A DNA stretch of 64,000 nt from Arsenicitalea aurantiaca (GCF_003994485.1 NZ_RZNJ01000001.1:747765-811764); one strand, 5' to 3'. Counted from the first letter of the stretch, positions 8,863-25,363 are shown. The notes: generated by a model not told the origin, from the sequence alone. A program made the numbers and translations.

Positions 8863-9479
8863 CGCCAGACGACCGCCGCGGCGGCCGCAGTCATGATTGC
8901 AGCGGCGGTCTTGTTGAGCCGGCCGAGCGCCACCGGGCTGCGGAAGACGTCCCGCGCGGCCGCGGCAAGGAAGGCGTAACCGCATCCGATTGCGAGCAGC
9001 ACGACGATGACGATGGCGGTCAGTTCGGCAAAGGCGAGGGCCGTCATCTGGTCGAGCGGGACCACGGTGGGCAGAAGCGCAAGATAGAAGACTATGGTTT
9101 TCGGATTGCCGAGCGTCAGCGCCACCCCGGCAAGGAGCGTGCGGCTCCAGTGCTCGCCGGCGCGGGCGCGGACGGTTTCGGCGTCGGGCCGCGCCGTCCA
9201 GAATTTGTAGGCGATGTAGAGCAGGTAGAGCGCCCCGGCCCATCGGACGACGATGAAGACGGCGCTGAAATGCATGGCGAGCGCAGCAAGCCCGAACACG
9301 GCGACGACGAGGTAGAGGAGATCCCCGATCAGGATGCCCAAAACCATCGGAAAGGCACTCGCGAACCCGCCGCCGAGCGCGCGTGCTACGACCGCGGCCA
9401 CGCCCGGCCCAGGCACGAGGACGGCGATCGCATAGGCGATGGTGAAGGTGAAAAGGGTAACCAGGTCCATTGTCGGCAT
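8859..9479 (-). CDS. LysE/RhtB-family amino-acid exporter
   Basis: A 206-residue inner-membrane protein with about six hydrophobic segments and the family signature VPGPGVAAVVARALGGG near residue 24, plus GNPKTIVFYLALLP in the middle. The length is typical (about 205). It lies downstream of the nucleoside hydrolase with a 52-base gap and may share its transcript. A second possible start (MDL) is three codons in. The substrate cannot be told from the sequence; relatives export lysine, threonine, homoserine or leucine. Confidence 0.87.
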   Translation of the reverse strand: MPTMDLVTLFTFTIAYAIAVLVPGPGVAAVVARALGGGFASAFPMVLGILIGDLLYLVVAVFGLAALAMHFSAVFIVVRWAGALYLLYIAYKFWTARPDAETVRARAGEHWSRTLLAGVALTLGNPKTIVFYLALLPTVVPLDQMTALAFAELTAIVIVVLLAIGCGYAFLAAAARDVFRSPVALGRLNKTAAAIMTAAAAAVVWR

Positions 9480-9531
9480 CCGCAGCGTGGGCGGCGCAAT
9501 CTAGCCGAGCTCCGCCCCGTCGCCAATGGGC

Positions 9532-10473
9532 TCAGGGGAGCCGCGCTAGCCGTTGGAGGAGAAGCGCATAGAAGCCCTGGGCATTCCCGCTGCGCAGGAA
9601 ATTCACGTTCTTTGGCCGGTCCGTCACGCCCCAATAATCGGCGACTGTGGCGCCGATCGTCAGTGGGCTCGCCGTTTCGATCTCGACATTGATCAGCCGA
9701 CCTTCGAAGAGTTCGGGTGCGAGCAGATAGGCGATCACGCACGGGTCGTGCAGGGGTGCGCCCTCCCAGCCATATTTTCTGAGATCGAAGCGCTCGGAGA
9801 AACCCAGCATCTCAGCGATGGCAGACCCGGCGCGGTTGCCGAGGGCCTCGAAGCGGGAGAGGCGGTCGGGGGTGGTCAGCATGCCGTGTGTCACGTCGAG
9901 CGGGACCATCGTGACCGGCACGCCGGAGCCAAGCACGACAGCGGCGGCCTCCGGGTCCACATAGATGTTGAATTCGGCCGACGGGGTGATGTTGCCGCCT
10001 TCGAAATAGCCCCCGCCCATGAGGACGATGGCCTCAATGCGCTCGGCGATCTGCGGGGCCTTGACCAGCGCCATGGCGATATTGGTCAGCGGGCCGAGGG
10101 CGCAGAGGGTGACGGTCCCGGCGGGATGGGCGAGCAGCGCCTCGATGATGAAGTCGACCCCATGCTCGGCCTCGAGCCGGATCTTGGGCTCGGGCAGGAC
10201 GGGGCCATCGAGACCGGTCTCGCCATGGACGTGCTCGGCCGTCACCAGCATGCGGTGCATCGGGCGTTCGCACCCGGCATAGACGGCGACGTCGCGCCGC
10301 CCGGAAAGTTCGACGACCTTGAGCGCGTTGCGCGCATTCTGCGCGAGCCGGACGTTGCCGGCGACCGCCACGATGCCGAGCACCTCGAGTTCGTCAGGCG
10401 ACGCGAGCGCGAGGAGGATCGCCACGGCGTCGTCCTGCCCCGGGTCTGTGTCGATAATGATCTTCTTTCTCAT
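9532..10473 (-). CDS. Inosine/uridine-preferring nucleoside hydrolase
   Basis: A 313-residue protein with the calcium/ribose-binding motif DTDPGQDDA at residues 8-16, the VLMGGGYFEGGNITPSAEFNIYVDPEA region and LHDPC near residue 244, the four landmarks of the IunH/RihA fold. It hydrolyses the N-glycosidic bond of nucleosides to free base plus ribose; the exact base preference is not predictable. It is cytoplasmic, with no signal peptide. It is probably the first gene of a two-gene unit with the LysE-type exporter. Confidence 0.92.
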   Translation of the reverse strand: MRKKIIIDTDPGQDDAVAILLALASPDELEVLGIVAVAGNVRLAQNARNALKVVELSGRRDVAVYAGCERPMHRMLVTAEHVHGETGLDGPVLPEPKIRLEAEHGVDFIIEALLAHPAGTVTLCALGPLTNIAMALVKAPQIAERIEAIVLMGGGYFEGGNITPSAEFNIYVDPEAAAVVLGSGVPVTMVPLDVTHGMLTTPDRLSRFEALGNRAGSAIAEMLGFSERFDLRKYGWEGAPLHDPCVIAYLLAPELFEGRLINVEIETASPLTIGATVADYWGVTDRPKNVNFLRSGNAQGFYALLLQRLARLP

Positions 10474-10642
10474 GTGCCTGGCCCGGGGTCCGCAGAAATT
10501 GATTCCGCTCGATGATAGAGGGGCGGGCGAGGCAAGTCGACGCGGCCGGGAACCCCGGCCCGCGGGGCGGGTTTACGTGGCGGAGGGTCCGCCAGTGGCT
10601 ATTAGAACATCGTCCGGGCGTGACAGAGCCCTGCCCAGGGAA

Positions 10643-11842
10643 ATGAGCGAAACGCATTTCGAGCGCGTGCTGGGCAACGCGTCGCGGATCGCGCTCGTGC
10701 TCATCGGCGCGGTCGTGCTGCTCGCGACGCTCCAGATGGGGCAGATGTTCCTCGCACCCATCGCGCTCAGCATCGTCATCGGACTGATGTTCGGCCCTGT
10801 CGCCGACATGATCGAACGGCACGGGGTGCCTGCGGGTGTCTCGGCCGCGGTCCTCGTCCTCCTGTTCCTCGTCATGATCGCGACCTTTGTGATGGCGTTT
10901 GCCATGCCCCTTTCGGGGTGGATAGACAGCCTGCCGGTGATCTGGGAAAAGCTCCGCAGCGAGCTCATGAACTTGCGCGCTCCGCTCGAGGCGCTGTCCG
11001 GTATCGAGGAGCAGGTCAAGTCGATCTTCGGCAACAGCCAGGGGATGACTGTGTCGGTCGAGGACTCGAGCCCGATGCGCGATCTCGCCATGCTCGCTCC
11101 TACCTATCTGGCGCAGATCGGCATATTCCTCGTAAGCCTCTATTTCTTTCTTGCGACGCGCAATGCGATCCGGCTCTCGGTGCTTTCGCTCTGCTTTTCG
11201 CGGCGGCTGCGCTGGCGGGTGGCGCATGTGTTCCGCGATGTCGAGCAGCAGGTCAGCCGGTTCCTGATCACGGTCTCGCTGATCAATCTCGGGTTCGGCA
11301 TCATCGTAACGATCGCGATGTACGCGGTCGGGATGCCCTCGCCGATCCTCTGGGGCGTGCTGGGCGCGATCCTGAACTTCATCCCCTATGTGGGACAGGT
11401 CATCATGCTGACCATCCTGTTTGCCGTCAGCATCGGCACTCAGGATGGCTGGTTCGCGATCCTGCTGCCGATCGTCGTCTACAGCTTGATCAACTTCACC
11501 GAGAGCCAATTCGTGACCCCCCATTTCATGGGGCGCGCGCTGACCCTCAATCCGTTCATCATCTTTCTCTCGCTCACATTCTGGATCTGGGCATGGGGGC
11601 CGGTGGGGGGACTCGTCGCCGTACCGTCGCTGCTCATCATGCAGGCGATCATCACCCATATCATCCCCGTCCGCCGTGAGATCAGCGCGGTGCACCAGCG
11701 CGTCAACGCAAAGACCGCGCAGGATGTCGTGGCCGCCGAATCCACCTCGCCCTGCGATACCGATCCGATCGTGCCGCCTGCAGAGTTCGATCGCGGCGCC
11801 ACCAGAGAACCTGGGCCACGGGGCGCTGCGCCGGCGCGCTGA
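10643..11842 (+). CDS. AI-2E family (TqsA/PerM-like) permease
   Basis: A 399-residue polytopic membrane protein with a paired N-terminal helix block, a periplasmic stretch (about 85-150) and C-terminal helices including AILNFIPYVGQVI and the family-typical ESQFVTPHFMGRALTLNPF. PF01594 members include autoinducer-2 exporters and Na+/H+ antiporters; the substrate is unknown. The start is ATG 10643 behind CAGGGA; earlier frames overlap the divergent nucleoside hydrolase promoter. The C-terminal 50 residues are polar and probably disordered. Confidence 0.87.
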   Translation: MSETHFERVLGNASRIALVLIGAVVLLATLQMGQMFLAPIALSIVIGLMFGPVADMIERHGVPAGVSAAVLVLLFLVMIATFVMAFAMPLSGWIDSLPVIWEKLRSELMNLRAPLEALSGIEEQVKSIFGNSQGMTVSVEDSSPMRDLAMLAPTYLAQIGIFLVSLYFFLATRNAIRLSVLSLCFSRRLRWRVAHVFRDVEQQVSRFLITVSLINLGFGIIVTIAMYAVGMPSPILWGVLGAILNFIPYVGQVIMLTILFAVSIGTQDGWFAILLPIVVYSLINFTESQFVTPHFMGRALTLNPFIIFLSLTFWIWAWGPVGGLVAVPSLLIMQAIITHIIPVRREISAVHQRVNAKTAQDVVAAESTSPCDTDPIVPPAEFDRGATREPGPRGAAPAR

Positions 11843-11948
11843 GGCTGCGTGCAGCTCATACCCCATGCGCAGTGTGGCAGCTTGACGCAGCAGGGCAGCG
11901 GCGCAACATGGGCCCATTCACGGCACTGGGCCGGGTCGAGGCACGGAC

Positions 11949-13766
11949 ATGGCAGGCGAAGCTGCGGCCCACGGGGTCGATCTCATCCAGGTGGTAGCGC
12001 TCCTGGGCGCCGGCGTCCTCGCGGTGCCGCTCTTCAGGCGGCTGGGGCTCGGCTCCGTCCTCGGATATCTCGCGGGCGGGCTCGTCGTCGGCCCCTATGG
12101 TCTCGGCCTCGTCAGTGAGCCCGAAACGATTTTGCATGCGGCCGAGCTCGGCGTCGTCATGTTCCTCTTCATCATCGGTCTCGAGATGGAGCCGGCCAAG
12201 CTCTGGAGCCTGCGCAAGCAGATCTTCGGGCTTGGCATCATCCAGGTGGCGGCCTGCGGAGCGCTGCTGACGGCGATGGGCGTGCTGCTCGGCTTTGCTC
12301 CCGTCGTCGCCTTCGTCTTCGGCCTCGGCTTCGTGCTGACCTCCACGGCCATCGTCATGCAGGTGCTTGGCGAGCGTGGGGAGCTCGCGCTCCCATCGGG
12401 GCAGAAGATGATCTCGATCCTCCTGCTCGAGGATCTCGCAATCGTGCCGCTGCTCGCCATCGTCGCGATCCTCGCGCCGCGCGGGGTGGAGGAAACGCTG
12501 GGCGAGCGGCTCTTCGGCATCGGGCTTGCGCTGGGTGCGATCATCCTCCTCATCTTCATCGGTCGGCGCATCCTCAACCCGTTTTTCAGCCTGTTGGCCA
12601 AATCCAAGGCGCGCGAAGTGATGACGGCCGCAGCGCTGCTTGTGGTCCTTGGCGCTGCGCTCCTCATGCAGGTCAGCGGCCTCTCCATGGCGATGGGCGC
12701 ATTCCTTGCCGGGGTGCTGCTCTCGACCTCGACGTTCCGCCATCAGCTCGAGGCCGATGTCGAGCCGTTCCGCGGCATCCTGCTCGGGCTCTTCTTCCTT
12801 GCGGTCGGCATGTCGCTCGACCTCGCCACGGTCGCCTCGAACTGGCAGATCATCGCTGCAAGCGTCATGGCCTACATGATCGCGAAGGCGGGGATGATCT
12901 ACGTGATCGCGCGGCTCCTCCGTTCGAGCCATGTCGAAGCGCTGGAGCGGGCGGTGCTGATGGCGCAGGGGGGAGAGTTCGCCTTCGTTCTCTTCACCCA
13001 GGCCGCAACGGTCGGGATCATCGATGCGCAGACCAATGCGGTCTTCACCGCGACCGTGATCATCTCGATGGTGCTGACGCCGCTCGCGATCATGGCTCTC
13101 GATCGGCTGATGCCGCGCCGCGCCCCTTCGATGGACGGGGTGGAGGCGCCGCATGATCTGAGCGGGCGCATCCTGATCATCGGGTTCGGCCGGTTCGGAC
13201 AGATCGCGAGCCAGCCGCTGCTCGCCATGCGCCACCGTATCTCGATCATCGACAACGACACCGACATGATCCGCGCGGCAAGCCAGTTCGGCTTCAAGGT
13301 CTATTACGGCGACGGAACGCGCCTTGACGTGCTGCATGCCGCCGGCGCGGACTCGATCGATGCGGTGCTGATCTGCGTCAACGACAAGGAGGCCGGCACG
13401 CGGATCGCCGAGCTCTTCCGGGACGAGTTCCCGCTGGTCAAGGTCGTGGCGAGGGCATTCGACCGCGGGCATGCCATTGCTCTCGTGAAGGCAGATGTCG
13501 ACTATCACATACGCGAAGTGTTCGAGTCGGCGCTGACCCTCGGGGCTGCGACCATCCGGATGCTCGGGGCGACCGATGAGGAGGCCGACGATGTGATCGC
13601 AGCCGTGCGCGATCGCGACACCCAGCGCTTCGAGGCGCAGGTGTTCGGCGGAATCACCGCCGGCGCGGGCCTCTTGCTGTCGAACGCAGTCGAGCAGGCC
13701 CGCGAGCAGGGCGTCCAGGCGCCCGATGCGCCGGCCGAGGAATCCCGTGCGGCTGCGGACGCCTGA
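11949..13766 (+). CDS. Kef-type K+/H+ antiporter (CPA2) with RCK domain
   Basis: A 605-residue protein with a CPA2 Na+/H+ exchanger domain (about 12-395, roughly 12 helices, including LTSTAIVMQVL and the pore-region stretch LLEDLAIVPLLA) followed by a TrkA-N/RCK NAD-binding domain (about 405-520, GFGRFGQI). It resembles KefB/KefC, glutathione-gated potassium efflux systems that acidify the cytoplasm to protect against electrophiles. The C-terminal 60 residues are low-complexity acidic. No KefF/KefG-type ancillary oxidoreductase lies alongside. KefB versus KefC cannot be told apart. Confidence 0.9.
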   Translation: MAGEAAAHGVDLIQVVALLGAGVLAVPLFRRLGLGSVLGYLAGGLVVGPYGLGLVSEPETILHAAELGVVMFLFIIGLEMEPAKLWSLRKQIFGLGIIQVAACGALLTAMGVLLGFAPVVAFVFGLGFVLTSTAIVMQVLGERGELALPSGQKMISILLLEDLAIVPLLAIVAILAPRGVEETLGERLFGIGLALGAIILLIFIGRRILNPFFSLLAKSKAREVMTAAALLVVLGAALLMQVSGLSMAMGAFLAGVLLSTSTFRHQLEADVEPFRGILLGLFFLAVGMSLDLATVASNWQIIAASVMAYMIAKAGMIYVIARLLRSSHVEALERAVLMAQGGEFAFVLFTQAATVGIIDAQTNAVFTATVIISMVLTPLAIMALDRLMPRRAPSMDGVEAPHDLSGRILIIGFGRFGQIASQPLLAMRHRISIIDNDTDMIRAASQFGFKVYYGDGTRLDVLHAAGADSIDAVLICVNDKEAGTRIAELFRDEFPLVKVVARAFDRGHAIALVKADVDYHIREVFESALTLGAATIRMLGATDEEADDVIAAVRDRDTQRFEAQVFGGITAGAGLLLSNAVEQAREQGVQAPDAPAEESRAAADA

Positions 13767-13867
13767 ACAATTGCCCCGGCCATTGCGCTGGGGCACTTCC
13801 CAGCCCCTTCAATGCGTGCCAAGGTACGTGCAAGAGGGGAACATCGTCATGAAACTTGGATTGCGAT

Positions 13868-16347
<2,480 letters not shown>

Positions 16348-16351
<4 letters not shown>

Positions 16352-18543
16352 CCACAGCGGGCTGGCAGGCGCCCCAGGGCGATGTCGAGGCGATCATTGC
16401 GGGGCGGCACGCCGATCCATTTTCCGTCCTCGGGCTCCATGAGAGTGCCGCGGGCTGGGTGGCGCGTGCCTTCATCCCCCACGCCGCGAGCGTCCATGCG
16501 TTCACGCGTGACGGCGAGGCACTGGGAGCGCTGACGCTCCGGGACGAGGCCGGGTTCTTCGAGGGTCTCGTCGCGGTTTCAGGGCGCCAGCCCATCCGCT
16601 ATCGGGCCGAGAATGCGGGCGGTGCGTGGGACGTCTACGACCCATACAGCTTCGGTCCGGTGCTCGGCCCGCTCGACGATTATTATATCGGCGAAGGCAG
16701 CCATCTTCGGCTCTTCGATCGGCTGGGCGCACATGCCCGGACGTTTGAAGACGTTGAGGGCACAAGCTTTGCAGTCTGGGCGCCCAATGCGCGCCGGGTG
16801 AGCGTCGTCGGCCCGTTCAACGACTGGGACGGGCGCCGCAATCCGATGCGGCTGCGCCACGATACGGGCGTGTGGGAGGTCTTCGTGCCCGGCGTCGGGC
16901 CCGGGGCGCTCTATAAATTCGAACTCGTCGGCCCTGATGGGAGCCTCCTGCCGCTGAAGGCCGATCCGTTCGGCCGCCAGTCCGAGATGCGGCCGCGCAC
17001 CGCCTCCGTCGTCGCCGATCCCACGCCCTTTGCCTGGAGCGACGGAGACTACATGGCTGCGCGGGCCGACCGGGATTGGCGACGGACGCCGATCAGCATT
17101 TATGAGGTGCATCTGGGCTCGTGGCGGCGGCGCGCGGATGGCAGCTTCATGAGCTACGACCAGCTCGCCGAACAGCTCGTCCCCTATGTGGCGGATCTGG
17201 GCTTCACCCACATCGAATTGCTGCCCATCACCGAGCATCCCTATGATCCGAGCTGGGGCTACCAGCCGGTGGGCCTCTACGCGCCGACGGCGCGCCATGG
17301 CGATCCGGCGGGGTTCAAGCGGTTCGTGGATGCCGCGCATGCCGCAGGGCTCGGGGTGATCCTCGACTGGGTGCCGGCGCATTTCCCGACGGACGCACAC
17401 GGGCTTGCCCAGTTCGACGGCACGGCGCTCTACGAGCACCTGGACCCGCGCAAGGGCTATCACCCGGACTGGAATACGGCGATCTACAATTTCGGGCGCA
17501 AGGAGGTGGCGAGCTTCCTGCTCAACAACGCCCTCTACTGGCTAGAGGAATTCCACATCGACGGGCTGCGCGTGGATGCCGTGGCGTCCATGCTCTATCT
17601 CGACTATTCGCGTCAGCCCGGGCAGTGGGTGCCCAACCAGCATGGCGGCAACGAGAACCTCGAGGCGGTCGAGTTCCTGCGGCGCGTCAACACCGAAGTC
17701 TATCGGCTCCATCCGGGAGCGTTCACCATCGCCGAGGAATCCACCGCCTGGGGTGGGGTCAGCGCGCCGGTGCATGCGGGCGGTCTCGGCTTCGGGTTCA
17801 AGTGGAACATGGGCTTCATGAACGACACGCTGCGCTATATGGAGCGCGAGCCGGTTCATCGCCGCTATCACCACAACGACATGACCTTCGCTGCGCTCTA
17901 TGCGTATTCGGAGAATTACGTGCTGCCGCTCAGCCATGACGAGGTGGTGCATGGCAAGGGTTCGCTGATCGCCAAGATGCGCGGCGACGACTGGCAGCAA
18001 TTTGCCGGGCTTCGCGCCTATTACGGCTTCATGTGGGGCTGGCCGGGCAAGAAACTCCTGTTCATGGGCCAGGAATTCGCCCAGCGCGAGGAGTGGAGCG
18101 AGGCCAAGGGGCTCGATTGGTGGCTGCTCGACGCCGGCTGGCACGAGGGGATGCGCCGCCTCGTCGGCGACCTCAACGCGGCCTATCGCGACCTGCCGGC
18201 GCTTCACGCCCGCGACAACGAGCCCGAGGGCTTTGAATGGCTGATCGGCAACGACCAGGCCAATTCCGTCTTCGCCTGGGCGCGCCACGTGGAGGGGCAT
18301 CCTCCCGTGGTGGTGATCTCCAACATGACCCCCGTCCCGCGGGAAGGGTACCGGGTGCCCATGCCGAAGGCGGGGCTCTGGAGTGAGCGGGTCAATACCG
18401 ACGCCGAAGTCTATGGCGGCACCAATACGGGCAATCAGGGCAAGGTGGAGGCGCGGCCGGTTGCGGACGGGCACTGGCCCGCCGAAGCAAGCCTCTACAT
18501 TCCACCGCTCGCAACGCTAATCTTGAAATACGATCCGGACTGA
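16348..18543 (+). CDS. glgB: 1,4-alpha-glucan branching enzyme
   Basis: A 731-residue GH13 enzyme with an N-terminal CBM48 pair and a central barrel. It carries [18 protein letters not shown] (nucleophile Asp), [10 protein letters not shown] (acid Glu) and [15 protein letters not shown] (third catalytic Asp), all typical of GlgB. The start is GTG 16348, inside the glgP stop (GTGA overlap), with AGGGGCGGG just upstream; the length then matches the usual 728-730. It introduces alpha-1,6 branches into growing glycogen. Confidence 0.96.
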
Positions 18544-18569
18544 ACGGATCGCCGGAGGAGGGCAGGACT

Positions 18570-19837
18570 ATGGCCGACTATCGAAACCCATCGCCTCTGG
18601 CGCGCGATGCGATGGCGTATGTGCTCGCGGGAGGGCGCGGCACGCGCCTGATGGAGCTGACGGACCGCCGCGCAAAGCCGGCGGTCTATTTCGGAGGGAA
18701 GTCGCGCATCATCGACTTCGCGCTCTCCAATGCGCTGAACTCGGGCATCCGCCGCATATCGGTGGCGACGCAATATCAGGCGCACAGCCTGATCCGGCAC
18801 CTGCAGCGGGGCTGGAACTTCCTTCGCACGGAGCGTAACGAAAGCTTCGACGTGCTTCCGGCAAGCCAGCGCGTCAAGGAAGACATGTGGTATGCCGGCA
18901 CCGCCGATGCGGTCTACCAGAACATGGACATCATCGAGGATTACGGCCCGCGCTATCTCGTCATCCTCGCGGGCGACCACATCTACAAGATGGACTACGA
19001 AATCATGCTCCGCCAGCACGTGGATACGGGCGCGGACGTGACGGTGGGGTGCCTCGAGGTGCCGCGCATGGAAGCGACCGCTTTCGGCGTCATGCATGTC
19101 GACGGGCGCGACCGGATCATGGATTTCGTCGAAAAGCCGAAGGACCCGCCGGCCATCCCCGACAAGCCCGATACCGCGCTGGCGTCGATGGGTATCTATG
19201 TGTTCGAAACCAAGTTCCTCATGGAGCAGCTGCGCCGCGACGCAGCCACGGAGGGGTCCTCGCGCGATTTCGGCAAGGACATCATCCCCCATATCGTCAA
19301 GAACGGCACGGCATGGGCGCACCGGTTCACCCGCTCCTGCGTGCGCTCGGCCAATGAGGAGGTCTCCTACTGGCGCGACGTGGGCACGGTCGACGCCTAC
19401 TGGAAAGCCAATATCGACCTCACCGACGTGACCCCCCAGCTCGATCTCTATGACCGGGACTGGCCGATCTGGACCTATGCCGAGATCACCCCGCCGGCAA
19501 AGTTCGTGCATGATATGGACGGGCGCAGGGGCTCGGCGGTTTCCTCCCTGGTGTCGGGCGACTGCATCGTCTCGGGCGGCATGCTGACGCGCACGCTCCT
19601 CTCGACGGGCTCGCGCGTCCATTCTTACTCCGAGCTCAGCGAAGCGGTGGTTCTGCCCTATTGCACGATCGGGCGGGGCGCGCGGCTGCGCAAGGTCGTC
19701 GTCGACCGCGGCGTCAACGTGCCGGACGGGCTGATCGTGGGCGAGGATCCCGAGTTCGACGCCAAATGGTTCCGCCGGACCGCGGACGGGGTCACGCTCG
19801 TGACCCAGTTGATGGTGGACAAGTACCTGTCCAGCCA

Positions 19838-19841
<4 letters not shown>
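18570..19841 (+). CDS. glgC: Glucose-1-phosphate adenylyltransferase
   Basis: A 423-residue enzyme making ADP-glucose from ATP and glucose-1-phosphate, the committed step of bacterial glycogen synthesis. It has the nucleotide-binding [17 protein letters not shown], the [11 protein letters not shown] activator/substrate region, DHIYKMDYE and the sugar-phosphate loop FVEKPKDPP, then a left-handed helix C-terminal domain. A GGAGGAGG ribosome site precedes ATG 18570. Its stop overlaps the glgA start (ATGA). Allosteric control by glycolytic intermediates is a family property and was not read from sequence. Confidence 0.97.
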
Positions 19842-22908
<3,067 letters not shown>

Positions 22909-22922
22909 CCGAGCGTGGCAGG

Positions 22923-24935
22923 ATGACCCCGGTGCTGGTGCCCAGTGGTGGTTCGCCGGAGACGCTGGGCGCTACGGTGACCGCCGAGGGCGTGGTGTTT
23001 GCGGTCTATTCCGAGACCGCCGAGTGGATCGCCGTCTGCCTGTTCGACGCCGGGGACAGGGAGATCACGCGCTTCCGCCTCGACGGGCGCGAGGGCGCGG
23101 TCCATTTCGGGCTCGTAGGCGGGCTGGGCGCCGGCGCGCGCTACGGGCTCCGGGCAGACGGGCCATGGGCGCCCGAGCGCGGGCTCTGGTTCGATCCCGA
23201 CAAGCTGCTCGTCGACCCCTATGCAAGGCGCGTGGACCGGGTGTTCCACCGGCAGGACAGCCTTGGCCGGCCGCGCGGATCGGGTGTCGATACCGCCCCT
23301 GACATGCCCAAGGCGATCGTGCCCGGCGAACCACGTGCAGCCGCAAATCCGATCATGTCTGCGCCAGGCCTCTTCTACGAGCTCAATGTCCGCGGCTACA
23401 CGCTGCTGCACCCGGACGTGCCGCGTCCGCTACGGGGCACGATCGAAGGGTTGATGAGCGACGCGGTGGTCAAGCATCTGTCGCGCCTCGGTGTGACGAC
23501 GGTGGAGCTCATGCCGGTTGCCGCCTGGATCGACGATGCGCATCTGCCGGCCCTGGGGCTCTCCAACGCGTGGGGCTATAATCCCGTCACCTATTTCGCC
23601 CCCGATCCGCGCCTCGCGCCGAGCGGCATGGCCGATGTCCGCGCGCTCACCGACCTCTACCGCGCCCATGGCATCGGGGTCATTCTCGACGTCGTCTACA
23701 ACCATACCGGTGAGGGCGATGCCGAGACCGGGCTGACGCTCAGCCTGCGCGGGCTCGATGCGCCGACCTATTACCGGCACTTCGAGGCGGATGGGCGGCT
23801 GCGCCTCGTCAACGACACCGGCACGGGCAATACGCTGCGGTGTGACCATCCTGCGGTACAGAGGCTTGTCATCGAAAGCCTCAGATACTGGGTCGAGGAG
23901 GGTGGCGTTTCGGGCTTCCGCTTTGATCTGGCACCGATCCTGGGCCGCACGCCCGGTTTCGACCCCGAGGCGGAACTCCTGCGCATGTTGCGCGAGGATC
24001 CTGTGCTGAAGGCGGCCGTTCTCGTTGCCGAACCATGGGATCCGGGGCCGGGCGGCTACCAGCTCGGGCGGTTCGGGGAACCCTTCATGGAATGGAACGA
24101 CCGGTATCGCGACGACGTCCGATCGTTCTGGCGCGGCGACGGGCGCATGCTCGGACGCTTCGCCACCCGGCTGGCGGGATCCGAGGATGTCTTTGGCGAG
24201 AGCGGGCGCGGTCCGGCTCACGGGGTCAATCTGATTGCGGTCCATGACGGGTTCACGTTGGCCGATCTCGTCAGCCATGCCAGCAAATGGAACATCCCCA
24301 ATGGCGAGGACAACCGCGACGGGCACGACCACAATTTTTCCTGGAACGGCGGCGCGGAAGGCCGGACGGACGATCCCGACATTCTTGATCGACGTCGGGC
24401 GGACATGCGCGCTCTGCTCGCAACCTTGTTCGTCTCGCGTGGCACCCCGCTTCTCCAGCAGGGCGACGAGTTCGGGCGCACGCAGGCGGGGAACAACAAT
24501 GCCTATGCCCAGGACAATGCCACGACCTGGGTGGACTGGGCCGGAGCAGACCATGGCCTGATCGGTTTCGTTGCCCGTCTCGTCGCCCTGCGCGCGGCCC
24601 ATCCGGCGCTGCGGGCCGACCGTTTTCTTTCGCCCGAGGACGTGGACTGGCTGCGGCCCGGGGGCGGGCAGATGGCGGATGCCGATTGGAACGCCGGCGA
24701 CGCCGACGTGCTGGGCATGTGTCTGCGCGAGGGCGCGGACGTCGTGCTCGTCTGGTTCAACCGCCGGCACATCGCGGTCGACGCCGAGCTCCCCCGAGGC
24801 GACTGGACGCTCGTCCTGTCATCGGCAGATGGCGGGGAGATCGCCCGGGGGCGTCTCATCCTCCCGCCGCGCTCGGTCAGCGTGCTGGTGCTGGCCGAAA
24901 GGGTTCAGGCGGCCGCGAAACCGATGTCGTCGTAA
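22923..24935 (+). CDS. glgX: Glycogen debranching enzyme (isoamylase type)
   Basis: A 670-residue GH13 enzyme with an N-terminal CBM48-like domain and barrel motifs VILDVVYNHTGEG, GFRFDLAPILGR (nucleophile Asp), VLVAEPWDPG (acid Glu) and LIAVHDGFTLADLVS; ENRDGHDHNFSWNGG is typical of GlgX. It hydrolyses alpha-1,6 branches of phosphorylase-limit glycogen. It is last in the operon, 14 bases after pgm, and its 3-prime end overlaps the convergent acetyltransferase gene by 31 bases. The ribosome site (GGCAGG) is modest. Confidence 0.95.
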   Translation: MTPVLVPSGGSPETLGATVTAEGVVFAVYSETAEWIAVCLFDAGDREITRFRLDGREGAVHFGLVGGLGAGARYGLRADGPWAPERGLWFDPDKLLVDPYARRVDRVFHRQDSLGRPRGSGVDTAPDMPKAIVPGEPRAAANPIMSAPGLFYELNVRGYTLLHPDVPRPLRGTIEGLMSDAVVKHLSRLGVTTVELMPVAAWIDDAHLPALGLSNAWGYNPVTYFAPDPRLAPSGMADVRALTDLYRAHGIGVILDVVYNHTGEGDAETGLTLSLRGLDAPTYYRHFEADGRLRLVNDTGTGNTLRCDHPAVQRLVIESLRYWVEEGGVSGFRFDLAPILGRTPGFDPEAELLRMLREDPVLKAAVLVAEPWDPGPGGYQLGRFGEPFMEWNDRYRDDVRSFWRGDGRMLGRFATRLAGSEDVFGESGRGPAHGVNLIAVHDGFTLADLVSHASKWNIPNGEDNRDGHDHNFSWNGGAEGRTDDPDILDRRRADMRALLATLFVSRGTPLLQQGDEFGRTQAGNNNAYAQDNATTWVDWAGADHGLIGFVARLVALRAAHPALRADRFLSPEDVDWLRPGGGQMADADWNAGDADVLGMCLREGADVVLVWFNRRHIAVDAELPRGDWTLVLSSADGGEIARGRLILPPRSVSVLVLAERVQAAAKPMSS

Positions 24936-25363
24936 AGGTGCCGGGCCACTGCGTTTTCTTCTTCCACGCGCAGCGCCACCTGATCGACGCCGCGGGCCGA
25001 AAATGCCTGAAACGCCTCGGCGAGCAGCGCACTTGCAAGCCCCAGCCGCCGGTAGTCGGCATGCACGGCCAGTTCCCGGATGAAGCCCGAGCTCCGGCAG
25101 AGCGCGAACCCGACGATATGCCCCAGAGGGTCCTGCGCGATGAAGCAGAGCAGCGGGTCGAACTCCTCATCGCTGCGGATCGCGTCCCACCAGGCCAGAA
25201 AACCGGGCATGGACCGCCCCGCTTCCTCATAGCTCGCCGAAAGGAGGGCGTGGATCTCGCGCGGATCGGCATCGACGAGCGGCACGCGCACGATGCCTTC
25301 GGGCCAGACGGGTTCCGGCAACGCCCCGGAAACGTCGCGCCACATGAGAATTGAGCGCGTCAT
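24905..25363 (-). CDS. GNAT-family N-acetyltransferase
   Basis: A 152-residue single-domain GNAT. The acetyl-CoA-binding segment FIRELAVHADYRRLGLASALL (Q/R-x-x-G-x-A type) lies at about 93-113, and the C-terminal NAVARHLYDDIGF is the usual last helix and strand. It starts immediately after the ureG stop (TAG then ATG, no gap), so it is the last gene of the urea cluster transcript and overlaps glgX tail to tail. The substrate is unknown, and a link to urease is not established. Confidence 0.83.
   Translation of the reverse strand: MTRSILMWRDVSGALPEPVWPEGIVRVPLVDADPREIHALLSASYEEAGRSMPGFLAWWDAIRSDEEFDPLLCFIAQDPLGHIVGFALCRSSGFIRELAVHADYRRLGLASALLAEAFQAFSARGVDQVALRVEEENAVARHLYDDIGFAAA

Noticed and set aside
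11856-13796. Open reading frame of about 646 codons antisense to the Kef-type antiporter
   Set aside because: It is a shadow of a clear CPA2 transporter; the composition (Asp/Glu/Arg/His-rich) is typical of antisense frames in GC-rich genomes.
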